Source of the DNA: Enterobacter soli ATCC BAA-2102
GTDB taxonomy: Bacteria; Pseudomonadota; Gammaproteobacteria; Enterobacterales; Enterobacteriaceae
Direction of reading: 5' to 3'
Length of the DNA: 64,000 bases
Assembly: GCF_001654845.1 (NCBI RefSeq)
Contig: NZ_LXES01000002.1
Coordinates: forward strand, 62,001-126,000
In this document: one piece after another, positions 9,671-20,061 of the stretch
Layout of the letters: the number at the start of each line of letters is the position of its first letter
Position numbering within the stretch: position 1 is the stretch's first letter
Notes under the pieces: generated by a model
Told to the model about the DNA's origin: nothing
Database searches by the model: none
What the model saw: the letters and a program-made list of their open reading frames with translations, nothing else
Translations under genes and position numbers: made by a program

Positions 9671-11119
9671 ATGTCTATTCTGGTTAAAAATAACATTCAT
9701 TGGGTTGGCCAACGTGACTGGGAAGTGCGTGATTTCCACGGGACTGAATACAAAACGCTGCGCGGCAGCAGCTACAACAGCTATCTCATCCGTGAAGGTA
9801 AAAACATTCTGATCGATACCGTCGATCACAAATTCAGCCGCGAGTTCGTGCAGAACCTGCGTAGCGAAATCGATCTGGATGCTATCGACTACATCATTAT
9901 CAACCATGCAGAAGAAGACCACGCCGGTGCGCTGACCGAGTTGATGTCTTACATCCCGAATACCCCGATTTACTGCACCACCAATGCTATCGACTCAATC
10001 AACGGCCATCACCACCACCCGGAGTGGAACTTCCACACCGTGAAAACGGGTGACTCACTGGATATCGGTAACGGCAAGCAGCTGATCTTCGTTGAAACGC
10101 CCATGCTGCACTGGCCGGACAGCATGATGACCTACATGACCGGCGACGCGGTATTGTTCAGCAACGATGCCTTCGGCCAGCACTACTGTGACGAACGCCT
10201 GTTCAATGATGAAGTCGATCAGACCGAACTGTTCGAGCAGTGCCAGCGCTACTACGCCAACATCCTGACGCCATTCAGCCGTCTGGTAACGCCAAAAATC
10301 ACCGAGATCCTCGGCTTCAATCTGCCAGTGGACATGATTGCCACCTCTCATGGCGTGGTGTGGCGTGAAAACCCAACCCAGATCGTTGAGCTGTATCTGA
10401 AATGGGCGGCGGATTATCAGGAAGATCGCATCACGATTTTCTACGACACCATGTCCAACAACACCCGCATGATGGCGGATGCGATTGCCCAGGGTATCAA
10501 CGAAGTTGACCCGAACGTGGCGGTGAAAATCTTCAACGTTGCCCGCAGCGATAAAAACGACATCCTCACCAACGTGTTCCGTTCCAAAGGCGTGCTGGTG
10601 GGGACTTCCACCATGAACAACGTGATGATGCCGAAAATCGCCGGTCTGGTGGAAGAGATGACAGGTCTGCGTTTCCGTAACAAACGCGCCAGCGCTTTTG
10701 GTTCACACGGCTGGAGCGGCGGCGCGGTTGACCGCCTGTCTACCCGCTTGCAGGACGCCGGTTTTGAGATGTCCATGAGCCTGAAAGCCAAATGGCGTCC
10801 GGATATCGATGCACTGGAAATCTGCCGCCAGCATGGTCGCGAGATTGCACGTCAGTGGGCGCTTGCTCCACTGCCAGACGCCACGGTCAAAACCCCCGAA
10901 CAGCAGGAAGCCTGCGCCTGTGCGGCTGCCGCGGCGGCAAATCTCGGCCCGCGGATGCAGTGCAGCGTTTGCCAGTGGATTTACGACCCGGAACTGGGCG
11001 AACCGTTGCAGGACGTCGCACCTGGCACACCGTGGAGCGATGTCCCGGACAACTTCCTGTGCCCTGAATGTTCACTGGGTAAAGACGTCTTTGACGAACT
11101 GGGTACGGAGGCAAAATGA
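9671..11119 (+). CDS. norV: Anaerobic nitric oxide reductase flavorubredoxin
   Basis: Reduces NO to N2O under anaerobic conditions with electrons from NorW. 482 residues in three parts: a metallo-beta-lactamase-like diiron domain with ligands H79-x-E81-x-D83-H84 in NHAEEDH; a flavodoxin domain starting near 253 ([16 protein letters not shown]) that binds FMN; and a C-terminal rubredoxin with Cys431/434 and Cys464/467 (CSVC and CPEC). Three residues longer than the E. coli protein. AGGTTGCT precedes the ATG. Overlaps norW by four bases. Confidence 0.98.
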   Translation: MSILVKNNIHWVGQRDWEVRDFHGTEYKTLRGSSYNSYLIREGKNILIDTVDHKFSREFVQNLRSEIDLDAIDYIIINHAEEDHAGALTELMSYIPNTPIYCTTNAIDSINGHHHHPEWNFHTVKTGDSLDIGNGKQLIFVETPMLHWPDSMMTYMTGDAVLFSNDAFGQHYCDERLFNDEVDQTELFEQCQRYYANILTPFSRLVTPKITEILGFNLPVDMIATSHGVVWRENPTQIVELYLKWAADYQEDRITIFYDTMSNNTRMMADAIAQGINEVDPNVAVKIFNVARSDKNDILTNVFRSKGVLVGTSTMNNVMMPKIAGLVEEMTGLRFRNKRASAFGSHGWSGGAVDRLSTRLQDAGFEMSMSLKAKWRPDIDALEICRQHGREIARQWALAPLPDATVKTPEQQEACACAAAAAANLGPRMQCSVCQWIYDPELGEPLQDVAPGTPWSDVPDNFLCPECSLGKDVFDELGTEAK

Positions 11120-12249
11120 ACAACGGGATCGTGATCATCGGCTCGGGCTTTGCCGCCCGCCAACTGGTGAAAAATATCCGCAAACAGGACGCGAACGTGC
11201 CGCTGACGCTTATCGCCGCCGACAGCATGGACGAGTATAACAAGCCGGATTTAAGCCATGTCATTAGCCAGAATCAGCGTGCAGAAGATCTCACCCGCCA
11301 GACGGCGGGAGAGTTCGCGGAGCAATTTAACCTGCGCCTGTTTCCCTACACCTGGGTGACGGATATCGATGCCGCCGCGCATGTCGTGAAGAGCCAGGAT
11401 AAAACCTGGCAGTACGACAAGCTGGTGCTGGCAACAGGTGCGGCTGCTTTTGTCCCACCGATTGAAGGTCGCGAACTGATGGTGACGCTGAACAGCCAGC
11501 AGGAATATCAGGCGAACGAAACACGGCTGCGGGACGCACAGCGGGTGATGATTGTCGGCGGTGGCCTGATTGGTACCGAGCTGGCGATGGATTTTTGCCG
11601 CGCCGGGAAAGCGGTCACCCTGGTTGACCATGCCGCGAGCATCCTTTCCGCACTGATGCCAGCAGAAGTGAGCAGCCGCTTACAACACCGGTTGACCGAT
11701 ATGGGCGTGCATCTGCTACTGAAATCTCAGCTGCAAGGTCTGAGCAAAACCGAAAGCGGCATCCGCGCCACGCTTGATCGTCAGCGCAGCGTAGAGGTCG
11801 ACGTGGTGATTGCCGCAACCGGCCTGCGCCCGGAAACCGCGCTTGCCCACCGTGCGGGCGCAGAAACAAATCGCGGCGTGAAGGTCGACAGCTACCTGCA
11901 AACCACACAGCCGGATATTTATGCCCTGGGTGACTGCGCAGAGATCAACGGACAGGTATTGCCTTTCCTGCAACCTATTCAGCTCAGCGCCATGTATCTG
12001 GCAAAAAATCTGCTCGGGACCAGTGCACCGCTGAAATTACCCGCCATGCTGGTGAAGGTAAAAACGCCTGAATTGCCGCTGCATCTGGCTGGCGAAACCC
12101 AGCGACAGGATTTGAACTGGCAGCTGACCATTGAGCCGCAGGGCATGGTGGCCCGCGGCGCTGACAATGACGGGCAGCTACGTGCCTTTGTGGTTAGTGA
12201 AGATCGGATGAAGGAGGCTTTCGCACTGTTGAAATCGCTGCCCGCTTAG
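11116..12249 (+). CDS. norW: NADH:flavorubredoxin reductase
   Basis: FAD-dependent oxidoreductase that passes electrons from NADH to the rubredoxin domain of NorV. 377 residues; FAD-binding [15 protein letters not shown] at the N-terminus, NADH-binding [15 protein letters not shown] near 145-160, and the second FAD motif YALGDCAEI near 270. Coupled to norV by an ATGA overlap. A rho-independent terminator follows at 12299. Confidence 0.97.
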   Translation: MNNGIVIIGSGFAARQLVKNIRKQDANVPLTLIAADSMDEYNKPDLSHVISQNQRAEDLTRQTAGEFAEQFNLRLFPYTWVTDIDAAAHVVKSQDKTWQYDKLVLATGAAAFVPPIEGRELMVTLNSQQEYQANETRLRDAQRVMIVGGGLIGTELAMDFCRAGKAVTLVDHAASILSALMPAEVSSRLQHRLTDMGVHLLLKSQLQGLSKTESGIRATLDRQRSVEVDVVIAATGLRPETALAHRAGAETNRGVKVDSYLQTTQPDIYALGDCAEINGQVLPFLQPIQLSAMYLAKNLLGTSAPLKLPAMLVKVKTPELPLHLAGETQRQDLNWQLTIEPQGMVARGADNDGQLRAFVVSEDRMKEAFALLKSLPA

Positions 12250-12298
12250 CTTTCAGCCTGCTACCACGCTTACTTAACCTTAGGATTTTATTATCCGC

Positions 12299-12325
12299 AG
12301 CCCCGATGTCCCGGGGCTTTTTTTT
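12299..12325 (+). terminator. Rho-independent terminator after norVW
   Basis: Stem AGCCCCG (12299-12305) pairs with CGGGGCT (12312-12318) around a six-base loop and runs into eight Ts. It lies 50 bases past the norW stop. Confidence 0.88.
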
Positions 12326-12493
12326 GCGCATCCTATTCGCCATATAAATACAAAAAAGATAAATCATGGTTTACAGTCCTTTGTTTATTACACTCATCAA
12401 TATATAAATGCGGAACACCTGAAAAACAGCACCCTGTTTTATTCCCTGTTCCCGGCATAGTCTACTCCTGTATTCACTTACCGGAGACATCAC

Positions 12494-12652
12494 ATGGCTG
12501 CTTTTACAAAAGAACTCAACTATCTTGCCACCTATTTTAAACAGGCAAAGCAAAAAGAACGCATATTATTTCGCTGGCTTTATCTTAGCCCGGAAGCGCG
12601 GATTGAACGCCTGCGGGAACTGATGATGCCGGTGAGCAATAATAAACGGTGA
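12494..12652 (+). CDS. 52-residue basic hypothetical protein
   Basis: Reading frame of 52 codons with a GGAGA ribosome-binding site 6-8 bases before its ATG. The peptide begins MAAFTKELNYLATYFKQ and looks helical and basic (12 Lys/Arg), with no membrane segment or signal peptide. It stands alone between the norW terminator and the PTS gene, and a GC-rich hairpin (GGGCAGGC/GCCGCCC near 12723-12740) follows it. I recognise no family. Expression is plausible from the start signals; function is unknown. Confidence 0.5.
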   Translation: MAAFTKELNYLATYFKQAKQKERILFRWLYLSPEARIERLRELMMPVSNNKR

Positions 12653-12931
12653 CGCCCTGCGATGTAACCTATACACGACCTGCTAACCCCGCAAGCGTGT
12701 TCTGGCATTGCGCAACCGGGGAAGCGGGCAGGCTCGCCGCCCATATTTTATAGCAGTAAAACCGGAACTAATTATTTATCACTTCATTGTTTATATAGAA
12801 AAACACCCACAACAAAAATCAACCTAAAATTAATTTACCTCACATCACATTTTTATTTCTTACGCTTTCACATTAAAATAAAAGCTGTTATTTTTCGAAG
12901 TGAATTAAGTCATCTTTTCGGAACACACTCT
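12653..12931. other. Intergenic region upstream of the PTS gene
   Basis: About 280 bases with no gene. The first part holds GC-rich imperfect palindromes around 12680-12742; the rest is AT-rich (12760-12905) and presumably carries the promoter of the PTS gene at 12932. CACATCACATTTTTA near 12841 resembles half of a CRP site. The ribosome-binding site for the PTS gene is weak (CGGAAC). Confidence 0.4.
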
Positions 12932-14422
12932 ATGAACGCATTTAGCTATTTACAGCGTCTGGGCAAAGCCCTGATGCTGCCTATCGCAACCTTGCCCGTT
13001 GCAGCAATATTATTACGACTGGGTCAGCCCGATGTCTTTAATATTCCGTTTATCGCCAGCGCGGGCGGCGGCATTTTTGACAGCCTGCCGCTGCTGTTTG
13101 CTCTGGGGATTGCCATCGGTCTGGCAAAAGACAACGCGGGCGCGGCGGCACTGGCGGGGGCCGTGGGTTTCCTGGTTCTGACCAAAGCCACAGCAGTGAT
13201 TAACTCGTCAATTAACATGTCATTTTTTGCCGGGATTATCGCAGGCGTAGTGGCAGGCCACTGTTATAACCGCTTCAGCGACACAAAACTGCCTGACTTC
13301 CTCGCCTTCTTTGCCGGTAAACGCCTGGTGCCGATCATGACCGGGCTTATCTGCCTGCTTATCGCCTGGGTTTGCGGTTACGTTTGGCCTTCCGTACAAC
13401 ACGGAATTGATACCTTTAGTCTGCTGGTTTCCCGCAGCGGTGAGCCTGGCTGGTTTATCTACGGCGTGCTTAACCGCGCGTTAATTCCCTTCGGCCTGCA
13501 CTACATTCTGCACTCGGTCTTCTGGTTCAGCCTGGGCGACTGCCTGAAGGTAACCTATGACGCGGCAAGCGCAGTACATAACATCTGCCTGGCGCCGGAC
13601 GTGGTGAAAGGCCTGGTGGTTGGCGGTGCAGTACCGGGGATCGATGGCTCCAGCATTACGCAGATTGCCACTGACCTGACCCGTGGCGACCTTAACCGCT
13701 TCTTCGCCGGCGACCCACACGCAGGCGTATACATGGCATGGGCATACCCCATCTTTATGGGCGGCCTGCCTGGCGCTGCGCTGGCAATGTACTTTGCTGC
13801 ACCAAAAGCGCGTCGCTCCGCAGTAGGCGGGATGTTGCTTTCGGTGGCGCTGACGGCATTCCTGACCGGGATAACCGAGCCTATCGAGTTCTCCTTCCTG
13901 TTCCTCGCCCCAGCGCTGTATGCCCTTCACGCGGTGCTGGCGGGCGTGAGCATGGTCATTGCCAACAGTCTGGGCGTACTGCATGGCTTTGGTTTCTCGG
14001 CAGGTCTCATCGACTTTGTGCTGAACTGGGGGCTGGCCACTAAACCGTGGATCCTGATCCCACTGATTGCCCTGTTCTTTGTTATCTACTTTGTGGTGTT
14101 CAGCTTTGCCATTCGTTTCTTTAAGCTGAAAACACCAGGCCGTGAAGAAGATGAAACCGTGGCAGGTGAATCAGACGATCAGCATGAGGCAATCGCGCAG
14201 TACATCGCCGCACTTGGCGGTAAAGATAACCTGAAAATGGTTGATGCCTGCATCACCCGTCTGCGTTTAACCCTGGGTGATAACAGCGTGCTTGATGAGC
14301 CAGCGCTAAAAGCGCTGGGGGCAAAAGGCATTCTGAAAATGGGGACTCAGAACGCACAGGTGATTCTGGGGCCACAGGCTGAAAGTATTGCGCTAAAAAT
14401 CAGGGCGCAGCTCGATAGCTAA
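12932..14422 (+). CDS. PTS EIICB, N-acetylglucosamine/glucose type, lacking EIIA
   Basis: Sugar-transporting phosphotransferase permease. The membrane EIIC domain (about 1-385) opens with MNAFSYLQRLGKALMLPIATLPVAAIL, close to NagE; the C-terminal EIIB domain (about 420-496) carries the phosphocysteine Cys440 in DACITRLRL. At 496 residues it lacks the fused EIIA of E. coli NagE (648), so it would borrow a glucose-type EIIA (Crr) encoded elsewhere. Substrate is probably an amino sugar or glucose-like sugar, but the exact one cannot be read from sequence. Sits in an insertion between norW and the nickel/hyp genes, next to an SgrR-like regulator that may control it. Confidence 0.85.
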   Translation: MNAFSYLQRLGKALMLPIATLPVAAILLRLGQPDVFNIPFIASAGGGIFDSLPLLFALGIAIGLAKDNAGAAALAGAVGFLVLTKATAVINSSINMSFFAGIIAGVVAGHCYNRFSDTKLPDFLAFFAGKRLVPIMTGLICLLIAWVCGYVWPSVQHGIDTFSLLVSRSGEPGWFIYGVLNRALIPFGLHYILHSVFWFSLGDCLKVTYDAASAVHNICLAPDVVKGLVVGGAVPGIDGSSITQIATDLTRGDLNRFFAGDPHAGVYMAWAYPIFMGGLPGAALAMYFAAPKARRSAVGGMLLSVALTAFLTGITEPIEFSFLFLAPALYALHAVLAGVSMVIANSLGVLHGFGFSAGLIDFVLNWGLATKPWILIPLIALFFVIYFVVFSFAIRFFKLKTPGREEDETVAGESDDQHEAIAQYIAALGGKDNLKMVDACITRLRLTLGDNSVLDEPALKALGAKGILKMGTQNAQVILGPQAESIALKIRAQLDS

Positions 14423-14437
14423 CGCGATATCCGTTTT

Positions 14438-14460
14438 CCCTCTCCTCGTTGAGGAGAGGG
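14438..14460. repeat. Palindromic hairpin related to the intergenic repeat family, copy 3
   Basis: Perfect 10-bp stem CCCTCTCCTC (14438-14447) and GAGGAGAGGG (14451-14460) with loop GTT, 16 bases after the PTS stop codon. Stem sequence matches the core of the dispersed repeat but the CCCTCACCC arm is missing. May act as a weak terminator. Confidence 0.7.
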
Positions 14461-14568
14461 TGAATGTGCCAGAAAGACAAAACCGGAACACTTTACTTAA
14501 CCAGACCTTATTTATTCCGCAAAACACCCTACACTCTCAGCATCCCTTTTTGTCAGCGGAATGCCCTC

Positions 14569-16242
14569 ATGCGCCAGCTTCAGAAAATCCGTCAGTATCA
14601 ACGGCTTTATCAGCACTACGGAGCAGATCCGAAGCCAACAACCATCGCCGAGGTTGCCGAAACGGCCCTGTGCAGCGAGCGCCATGTGCGCACCCTGTTG
14701 CGCCAGCTCACGCAGAGCGGATGGTTAAGCTGGAGCGCACAGCCAGGGCGCGGGCATCGCGCCATCCTGCACTGCCTGGCAACCACCAGCGACCTCAGCG
14801 CACCGCTGATGCACGCCTGCCTGGAAAAGGGAGACTATCAAAGCGCGTTGCAGCTGGCAGACGGTGATCCGGCCAGCCTGCATCACATCATCACCCCTTT
14901 TCTGGGGGGAAAATGGCTTAAGCACCAGCCGACCCTGCGTATTCCCTGGTATCGCCCACTCACCTCGCTTTATCCGGCGTTGCAGCGCCGCCGCGCGGAG
15001 CAACACATTATCTGTGCGGTACATGCGGGACTGACACGCTACACACCCGGCCAGCCACACCCCGTGCCAGACCTGGCGCACCACTGGGAAACCCGTGATA
15101 ACAACCTCTGCTGGCGGTTTTACCTGCGCAGTGGCGCGCACTGGCATAACGGTCAGGCCATCAGTGACGAAGATATCCTCGCAGGAGTGCAACAGCTGCT
15201 GGCCGATCCGGCGCGCAACGCGGGGCTTAAGCATGTTCATCAGGTTTCGCTTGCTGCCCCCTGGTGTCTTGATATTACCCTGCACGCGCCGGATGCCATG
15301 CTCGCGCATCGTCTGGCACACCACGTCTGTCGTCTGCCTCATCCGCAACAGCCGGAAATCGGTGCCGGGCCGTTTGCCATCGCCCGCCATCACTCCCACT
15401 ATTTACGCCTGGAACGTCAGCCCTGGTACTTTGCCGCCCACCCGCTTTTGCACGCAATAGAGTTCTGGCGAACCAGCGCCGGGGCGCAGAAACCGGCCTG
15501 GATAACGGTCGGGAAAGGGAAAAGCGCTCAGAAAGCCGCCTCTTCCACCAGCGGTGGCTTCGCATGGTTAATGGTAAATACCGCACTGGCGCAGCCGCTT
15601 GCCGACTGGCTGCGTCAGGAAATTGTCTTTATGAGCCAGCGCAACTTCGCACAGCGTGACGATCTGCAAACCCGTACCGAAGTCCTTCCCGGCCTGCAAA
15701 CACCGTTGCTCCCGACAGCCCCAGACGTCCCGTTACCCCCCGCGTTAAGCCTGGTTTGCTATCACACACCGGAGCTTCGCGAGCTGGCCGATACGCTTCA
15801 TGCGGCGCTGAAAAAACGCCATTGCACGCTGACTGTCGCCTGGAAAGACCGCGATGAGTGGCACACTCCCGGCGCGCTGGAGCAGGCCGACCTGGTGCTG
15901 GGGGATTATCTGGCGGGCGAGTTACCGGGCTTTGCCCTGGCGGAATGGTTTACCGATGAACCCGCGTGGGCCACCGCACTTGGCGACGCCCGCTGGCAGG
16001 AAGAGAAACAGCAGCTGATGGGATTTTGCGAAAGCGAAGAGCGCCTGAATACGCAGCTCGTCCCCTTTTTCCGGCGTCTGCTGGAGAGCGGCGCCTGTAC
16101 GCCGCTGTTCCACTATCGCTATCGCATAAACACCATGGAAAACGTTCAGGATATTGTCCTGACCGCAGGCGGCTGGCTGGATTTCACCCGCGCCTGGCTG
16201 CCCCCGGCAATGGCTCAGGAGCGCACAACCAGTGCATCGTAA
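14569..16242 (+). CDS. SgrR-family transcriptional regulator with solute-binding domain
   Basis: Built like E. coli SgrR: N-terminal winged helix (about residues 1-75, TIAEVAETALCSERHVRTLLRQLTQ) followed by a domain related to periplasmic peptide/solute-binding proteins (SBP_bac_5), used here in the cytoplasm as a sensor. I place the start at 14569 (MRQLQKIRQYQRLYQ; 557 residues), which fits family length; the frame is open to 14464 but that would prepend residues running through the hairpin repeat. SgrR responds to sugar-phosphate stress; the adjacent PTS gene suggests a related sugar-sensing role. It is a paralogue, not the sgrR locus itself. The 3' end overlaps the convergent nickel permease by 28 bases. 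Confidence 0.82.
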   Translation: MRQLQKIRQYQRLYQHYGADPKPTTIAEVAETALCSERHVRTLLRQLTQSGWLSWSAQPGRGHRAILHCLATTSDLSAPLMHACLEKGDYQSALQLADGDPASLHHIITPFLGGKWLKHQPTLRIPWYRPLTSLYPALQRRRAEQHIICAVHAGLTRYTPGQPHPVPDLAHHWETRDNNLCWRFYLRSGAHWHNGQAISDEDILAGVQQLLADPARNAGLKHVHQVSLAAPWCLDITLHAPDAMLAHRLAHHVCRLPHPQQPEIGAGPFAIARHHSHYLRLERQPWYFAAHPLLHAIEFWRTSAGAQKPAWITVGKGKSAQKAASSTSGGFAWLMVNTALAQPLADWLRQEIVFMSQRNFAQRDDLQTRTEVLPGLQTPLLPTAPDVPLPPALSLVCYHTPELRELADTLHAALKKRHCTLTVAWKDRDEWHTPGALEQADLVLGDYLAGELPGFALAEWFTDEPAWATALGDARWQEEKQQLMGFCESEERLNTQLVPFFRRLLESGACTPLFHYRYRINTMENVQDIVLTAGGWLDFTRAWLPPAMAQERTTSAS

Positions 16243-17237
16243 CCGCGCCAGCGGTAGTTGAGCATCGAGACAAGCCAGCAGACGACAAACAGCCCAACCA
16301 CCACAAACCCGGCGTTACCGAGATTGTCATTAACCGCGCCAATGACATCCCAGATACCGCCGCTCAGGGCAAATTTATCCATCAGTAAACCGAGCGCTTC
16401 CAGCCCGCCAATAAACAGGGCAACCACCACGGAAGTGCCGGTGATGGTCATGTTGTAATAGAGCTTACGCTGCGGTTTGTTGAACGCCCAGCCGTAGGCT
16501 CCCACCATCAGCAGATTATCAAGAGTATCGATCAGTGCCATCCCGCTGGCGAACAGCGCCGGGAAGATCATAATAGACCAGACCGACATACCGTTAGAGG
16601 CGCTGGCGGCAGAGATCCCCAGCACGCCGATTTCGGTCGCGGTATCAAACCCAAGCCCAAACAGGAAACCGACCAGATACATCTGCCAGCTTTTGTTCAC
16701 CAGGCGGAACGTGGTGCCAAACAGCCAGCTCATCACCCCGCCCGTAGCCGGAAGCGTGACGTCGCCATCCATCGCCTGACCGTTTTTCAGCGCCTGAAAA
16801 TTGCGCCAGACACCGCGCAAAATCACCATATTGACCAGCGCCATTACCAGCAGAAATGTCGCAGATACCGCTGTCCCGATCAGACTGCCCGTCTCATGAA
16901 ACCAGGCCATGTTTTTCTGAAACGCCGTGGCGGTAGCCGCAATCGCCACCGAAGCCAGCACCACGATGGTGGAGTGGCCCAGCGAGAACCATGCACCCAC
17001 GCCAGAAGGCCGCTGACCCTGCTGCATCATCTTACGCGTCACGGTATCAATGGCCGCGATGTGGTCGGCATCCACTGCGTGACGCAATCCGTAACACCAG
17101 GCCAGCAGGCTTGCCGCCATCAGCGCCGTACTGCCACTGAAGGTGCGCCACGCCCAGCCCCAGGCGAGCAGATTGGCCATCACCAGAGCCAGCAGCAAAA
17201 ACGCTGCGCGCGGTTCGTTGCGTAAGAGTCGTAACAT
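16215..17237 (-). CDS. Nickel/cobalt permease, NiCoT family (HoxN/NixA-like)
   Basis: High-affinity Ni2+ importer in the inner membrane. Start at 17237 (MLRLLRNEPRAAF) gives 340 residues, the usual size; the family signature HAVDADHI is at 53-60, followed by LGHSTIVV and LGFDTATEIG, all characteristic of NiCoT proteins with eight membrane segments. Begins one base after the hypF stop codon, so it belongs to the hydN-hypF operon, and supplies nickel for the hydrogenase. E. coli lacks this gene here and relies on NikABCDE. Confidence 0.93.
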   Translation of the reverse strand: MLRLLRNEPRAAFLLLALVMANLLAWGWAWRTFSGSTALMAASLLAWCYGLRHAVDADHIAAIDTVTRKMMQQGQRPSGVGAWFSLGHSTIVVLASVAIAATATAFQKNMAWFHETGSLIGTAVSATFLLVMALVNMVILRGVWRNFQALKNGQAMDGDVTLPATGGVMSWLFGTTFRLVNKSWQMYLVGFLFGLGFDTATEIGVLGISAASASNGMSVWSIMIFPALFASGMALIDTLDNLLMVGAYGWAFNKPQRKLYYNMTITGTSVVVALFIGGLEALGLLMDKFALSGGIWDVIGAVNDNLGNAGFVVVGLFVVCWLVSMLNYRWRGYDALVVRS

Positions 17238-17238
17238 T

Positions 17239-19473
17239 TTAAGTCCTTTGTGAACATGACCGGGCCGCAGCAACCACTGCCTGCCCGAAGGAGATAGCCC
17301 CGTCACCTGCGGGCAGGTGACACGGCAAAAGAAGAGTAAAGTCAGAAAGATAATGACGCAGGCGCGCACGCAGCAGGCGGTTATGTAACACCCCGCCGCT
17401 ACAGCACACCGTGGAGAGAGACGCGCGCCGGGCGTGGAAGGCAGCGAGTTCTGCCAGCCCTTTTGCCAGCGCATCGTGAAACGCCCACGCGCGTTCGCAC
17501 GGTTCGGCCTGCCAGTCCATCCACTGTTGCCAGAAGACGCTCAGCGCCAGGTTGCCGTTTATCACCGGCAGCGTGACCGGATGTGCAACACCACTACATC
17601 GGGCAGCCAGCGCTTCCAGCCGACAGGCTGCTTCACCTTCATAGCCCTGCACATCTGGCGTGAGATCCAGCGCGCAGGCGACGGCGTCAAACAGCCGTCC
17701 ACATGACGATGCCTGTGGTGTATTGATGCCGCGTGAAATCGCCGTTGCCAGCAACGGCCAGTTTTGTGCTTGTACCGCGTGAGTCTCCCTGCGCTGCTGC
17801 CAGTCCGGCACAAACGCCAGGCAGTGTGCGAGTAAATTGCGCCACGGCTGAACGGCCGCCAGATCGCCGCCAGGCAGCGCCACCGCAGGCAGCCCACCGA
17901 GATGCTCGCAGTCACGATAGTTCACCCGCAAACATTCCCCACCCCACAGCGCGCCCTTATCACCCATGCCGATACCGTCCAGCGCCAGGGCAATAACATC
18001 ACCGCCGTCAAGCGGCCAGCCGTTTTCCGCCAGGCAAGCAGCCGCGTGGGCGTGATGATGCAGTACCGTTTCGGTGGCCAGTGCCTGTTCATCTGCCCAG
18101 CGCCGGGCTCGGTATCCCGGGTGCGCGTCACACACCACACGCACAGGTTGAAACGCATATATTTGCTGCATCACTGACAGCGCGGTGCGCCACTGGTGCT
18201 CCACGCCGTCATCACTGAGATCGCCAAAATGCTGGCTCATCACCGCCTGGTTGCCGCGCACCAGACAGAAGGTGTTTTTCATCTCTGCCCCCAGACACAA
18301 CATGGCGGGAATATCACTGAATCCGGCAGGCAACGTGATGGCATCCGGCACAAAACCGCGGGCACGGCGCAGCATAGCGCCATCCGCATCTACCACGGAA
18401 TCATCCATCCGTTGCAGGATGTCACGGTTATGCAGCAGAAAACCGTCGGCAATATCCCTGAGCTCGTCCAGCGCTTGCGCATTGGTGATGGCCGGGGGTT
18501 TGCCGCTGAGATTCCCGGAGGTCATCACCAGCAGGCTCTGCACATCCGCCATCAGCAGATGCTGGAGCGGATTCGCCGGCAGCATGATGCCGACACAGTC
18601 CAGCCCCGGTGCTATCGCCTCAGGCAGTTCAGGCAGCCAGGCTTTCGGCGTGAGCACAATGGGTGCCGCGGGTGAACTCAGCAGGTGACTGACGGATTCC
18701 GGCAGGCCATCAGTATGGGGGATCATCACCGCCAGGGGTTTTGTCGGGCGCTGTTTTCGCGCCCGCAGCCGCGCCACGGCACGCGGATTTTGTGCGTCAC
18801 AGGCCAGGTGGAAACCGCCCAGACCTTTGACGGCCACAATCCCGCCGTCTCGCAGCATCGCAACGGCCGCCGCCAGAGCCTGCTCGCGCGTGGCGTGCGT
18901 GTTTTCGCCGCACCATTCAAGCTGTGGCCCGCAGTCCGGGCAGGCGACAGGCTGCGCATGGAAGCGCCGGTCGGCGGGGTTACGATACTCTGCTTCACAC
19001 GGCGCACAGAGCGGAAACCCGGCCATCGCCGTGGCCGGACGGTCGTACGGCATGGCGCGGATAATGCTAAAACGCGGGCCACAGTGGGTGCAGTTAATAA
19101 ACGGATAGCGGTAACGGCGCTCGCGCGGATCGCGCATTTCTGCCAGACACGCCGGGCAGGTGGCGGCATCCGGCACAATCTGCGTATCCATCGCCCCGCC
19201 CGCGCTGTGGCGGATGGTGAAACCGTCAGGGGCGTTTGACCACTCAAACGGCTGGGTCTGGATCGCATCGATACGAGCCAACGGTGGGCACAGCTGGCGC
19301 AGCCTTGCGGTAAAGTCCCCCCCATTACCCGCAAGACGTACCAGCACGCCCTGTCCGTCATTGCTGACATCGCCCGCCAGCCCGAGCTGGTGCGCCAGCT
19401 GCCAGACGAAGGGACGAAACCCAACGCCCTGCACTTTTCCGCGCACCCGCACCTGTATGCCGTTACAGCTCAT
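17239..19473 (-). CDS. hypF: Carbamoyltransferase HypF (hydrogenase maturation)
   Basis: Makes the CN ligand precursor: uses carbamoyl phosphate and ATP to carbamoylate the C-terminal cysteine of HypE. 744 residues (E. coli 750). Domains in order: acylphosphatase (about 1-92, [18 protein letters not shown]), two zinc-finger motifs ([14 protein letters not shown] and CAPC-CPDCGP, about 105-190), YrdC-like domain (about 195-385) and the Kae1-like carbamoyltransferase domain with [13 protein letters not shown] near 475. Lies six bases after hydN and runs into the nickel permease gene. Confidence 0.97.
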   Translation of the reverse strand: MSCNGIQVRVRGKVQGVGFRPFVWQLAHQLGLAGDVSNDGQGVLVRLAGNGGDFTARLRQLCPPLARIDAIQTQPFEWSNAPDGFTIRHSAGGAMDTQIVPDAATCPACLAEMRDPRERRYRYPFINCTHCGPRFSIIRAMPYDRPATAMAGFPLCAPCEAEYRNPADRRFHAQPVACPDCGPQLEWCGENTHATREQALAAAVAMLRDGGIVAVKGLGGFHLACDAQNPRAVARLRARKQRPTKPLAVMIPHTDGLPESVSHLLSSPAAPIVLTPKAWLPELPEAIAPGLDCVGIMLPANPLQHLLMADVQSLLVMTSGNLSGKPPAITNAQALDELRDIADGFLLHNRDILQRMDDSVVDADGAMLRRARGFVPDAITLPAGFSDIPAMLCLGAEMKNTFCLVRGNQAVMSQHFGDLSDDGVEHQWRTALSVMQQIYAFQPVRVVCDAHPGYRARRWADEQALATETVLHHHAHAAACLAENGWPLDGGDVIALALDGIGMGDKGALWGGECLRVNYRDCEHLGGLPAVALPGGDLAAVQPWRNLLAHCLAFVPDWQQRRETHAVQAQNWPLLATAISRGINTPQASSCGRLFDAVACALDLTPDVQGYEGEAACRLEALAARCSGVAHPVTLPVINGNLALSVFWQQWMDWQAEPCERAWAFHDALAKGLAELAAFHARRASLSTVCCSGGVLHNRLLRARLRHYLSDFTLLLPCHLPAGDGAISFGQAVVAAARSCSQRT

Positions 19474-19479
19474 CGCGGA

Positions 19480-20025
19480 TCAAAACAGCATGGACGAAGA
19501 GGTGTCGAACGCCGCACGACGACGTTTTTCGGCGCTCATCTGTTCGAGCTTGTTACGATCGACACACACCAGCGCGTGCGTCGGGCAAGCTTCCATGCAG
19601 GCCGGGCCCGTTTCACGGTGATGGCACAAATCGCATTTGTTGGCTTCGGCTTTATCTGCCCGCACGCTCAGCCCCATGCCGCTATTGCGCACAACCGGGC
19701 GAACCACCACTTCCATCGCGCCGTAAGGGCACGCCACCACGCAGGTTTTGCAGCCAATGCAGCGCTCCTGCATCACATGGACAAAGCCTTTTTCACGTTT
19801 GATAGCCCCGTTAGGGCAGACATTGGCGCACGGCGCGTCTTCGCACTGGCGGCAAATAGCGGCCGTAGAAATATTTACGCCCTTGATAACGTGAATACGC
19901 GGCAGGAAGGATTCAGGGGTGAGTGATGCGCAATCCTGATCCGCCTGATGCGATACCACGCACGCCACTTCACAGGTACGGCAACCAATGCACTTACTGG
20001 CATCGGCCATAATAAAACGGTTCAT
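19480..20025 (-). CDS. hydN: Electron-transfer iron-sulfur protein HydN
   Basis: Ferredoxin-like protein with four [4Fe-4S] clusters, linked to formate dehydrogenase H and hydrogenase 3 activity. The start at 20025 (MNRFIMADASKCIGCRTCEVAC, split here by text only) gives 181 residues; an in-frame upstream ATG at 20061 lacks the conserved N-terminus. Four cysteine clusters are visible: CIGCRTC, CRQCEDAPC, CIGCKTC, CDLC-CMEAC. GGAGAAG precedes the start. A sigma-54-type promoter and an FhlA-type palindrome lie upstream. Heads the operon with hypF and the nickel permease. Confidence 0.95.
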   Translation of the reverse strand: MNRFIMADASKCIGCRTCEVACVVSHQADQDCASLTPESFLPRIHVIKGVNISTAAICRQCEDAPCANVCPNGAIKREKGFVHVMQERCIGCKTCVVACPYGAMEVVVRPVVRNSGMGLSVRADKAEANKCDLCHHRETGPACMEACPTHALVCVDRNKLEQMSAEKRRRAAFDTSSSMLF

Positions 20026-20061
20026 CTGCTTCTCCAGCATAACAGTCATGCGCGGAAACAT

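Noticed and set aside
14436..14568. Longer N-terminus for the SgrR-like regulator starting at 14464
   Set aside because: The extra 35 residues are encoded next to a hairpin repeat, are not family-like, and the ATG at 14569 gives the usual SgrR-type N-terminus.
17238..17474. Longer N-terminus for the nickel permease starting at 17474
   Set aside because: The extension is read out of frame through the end of hypF; ATG at 17237 gives the standard NiCoT length.
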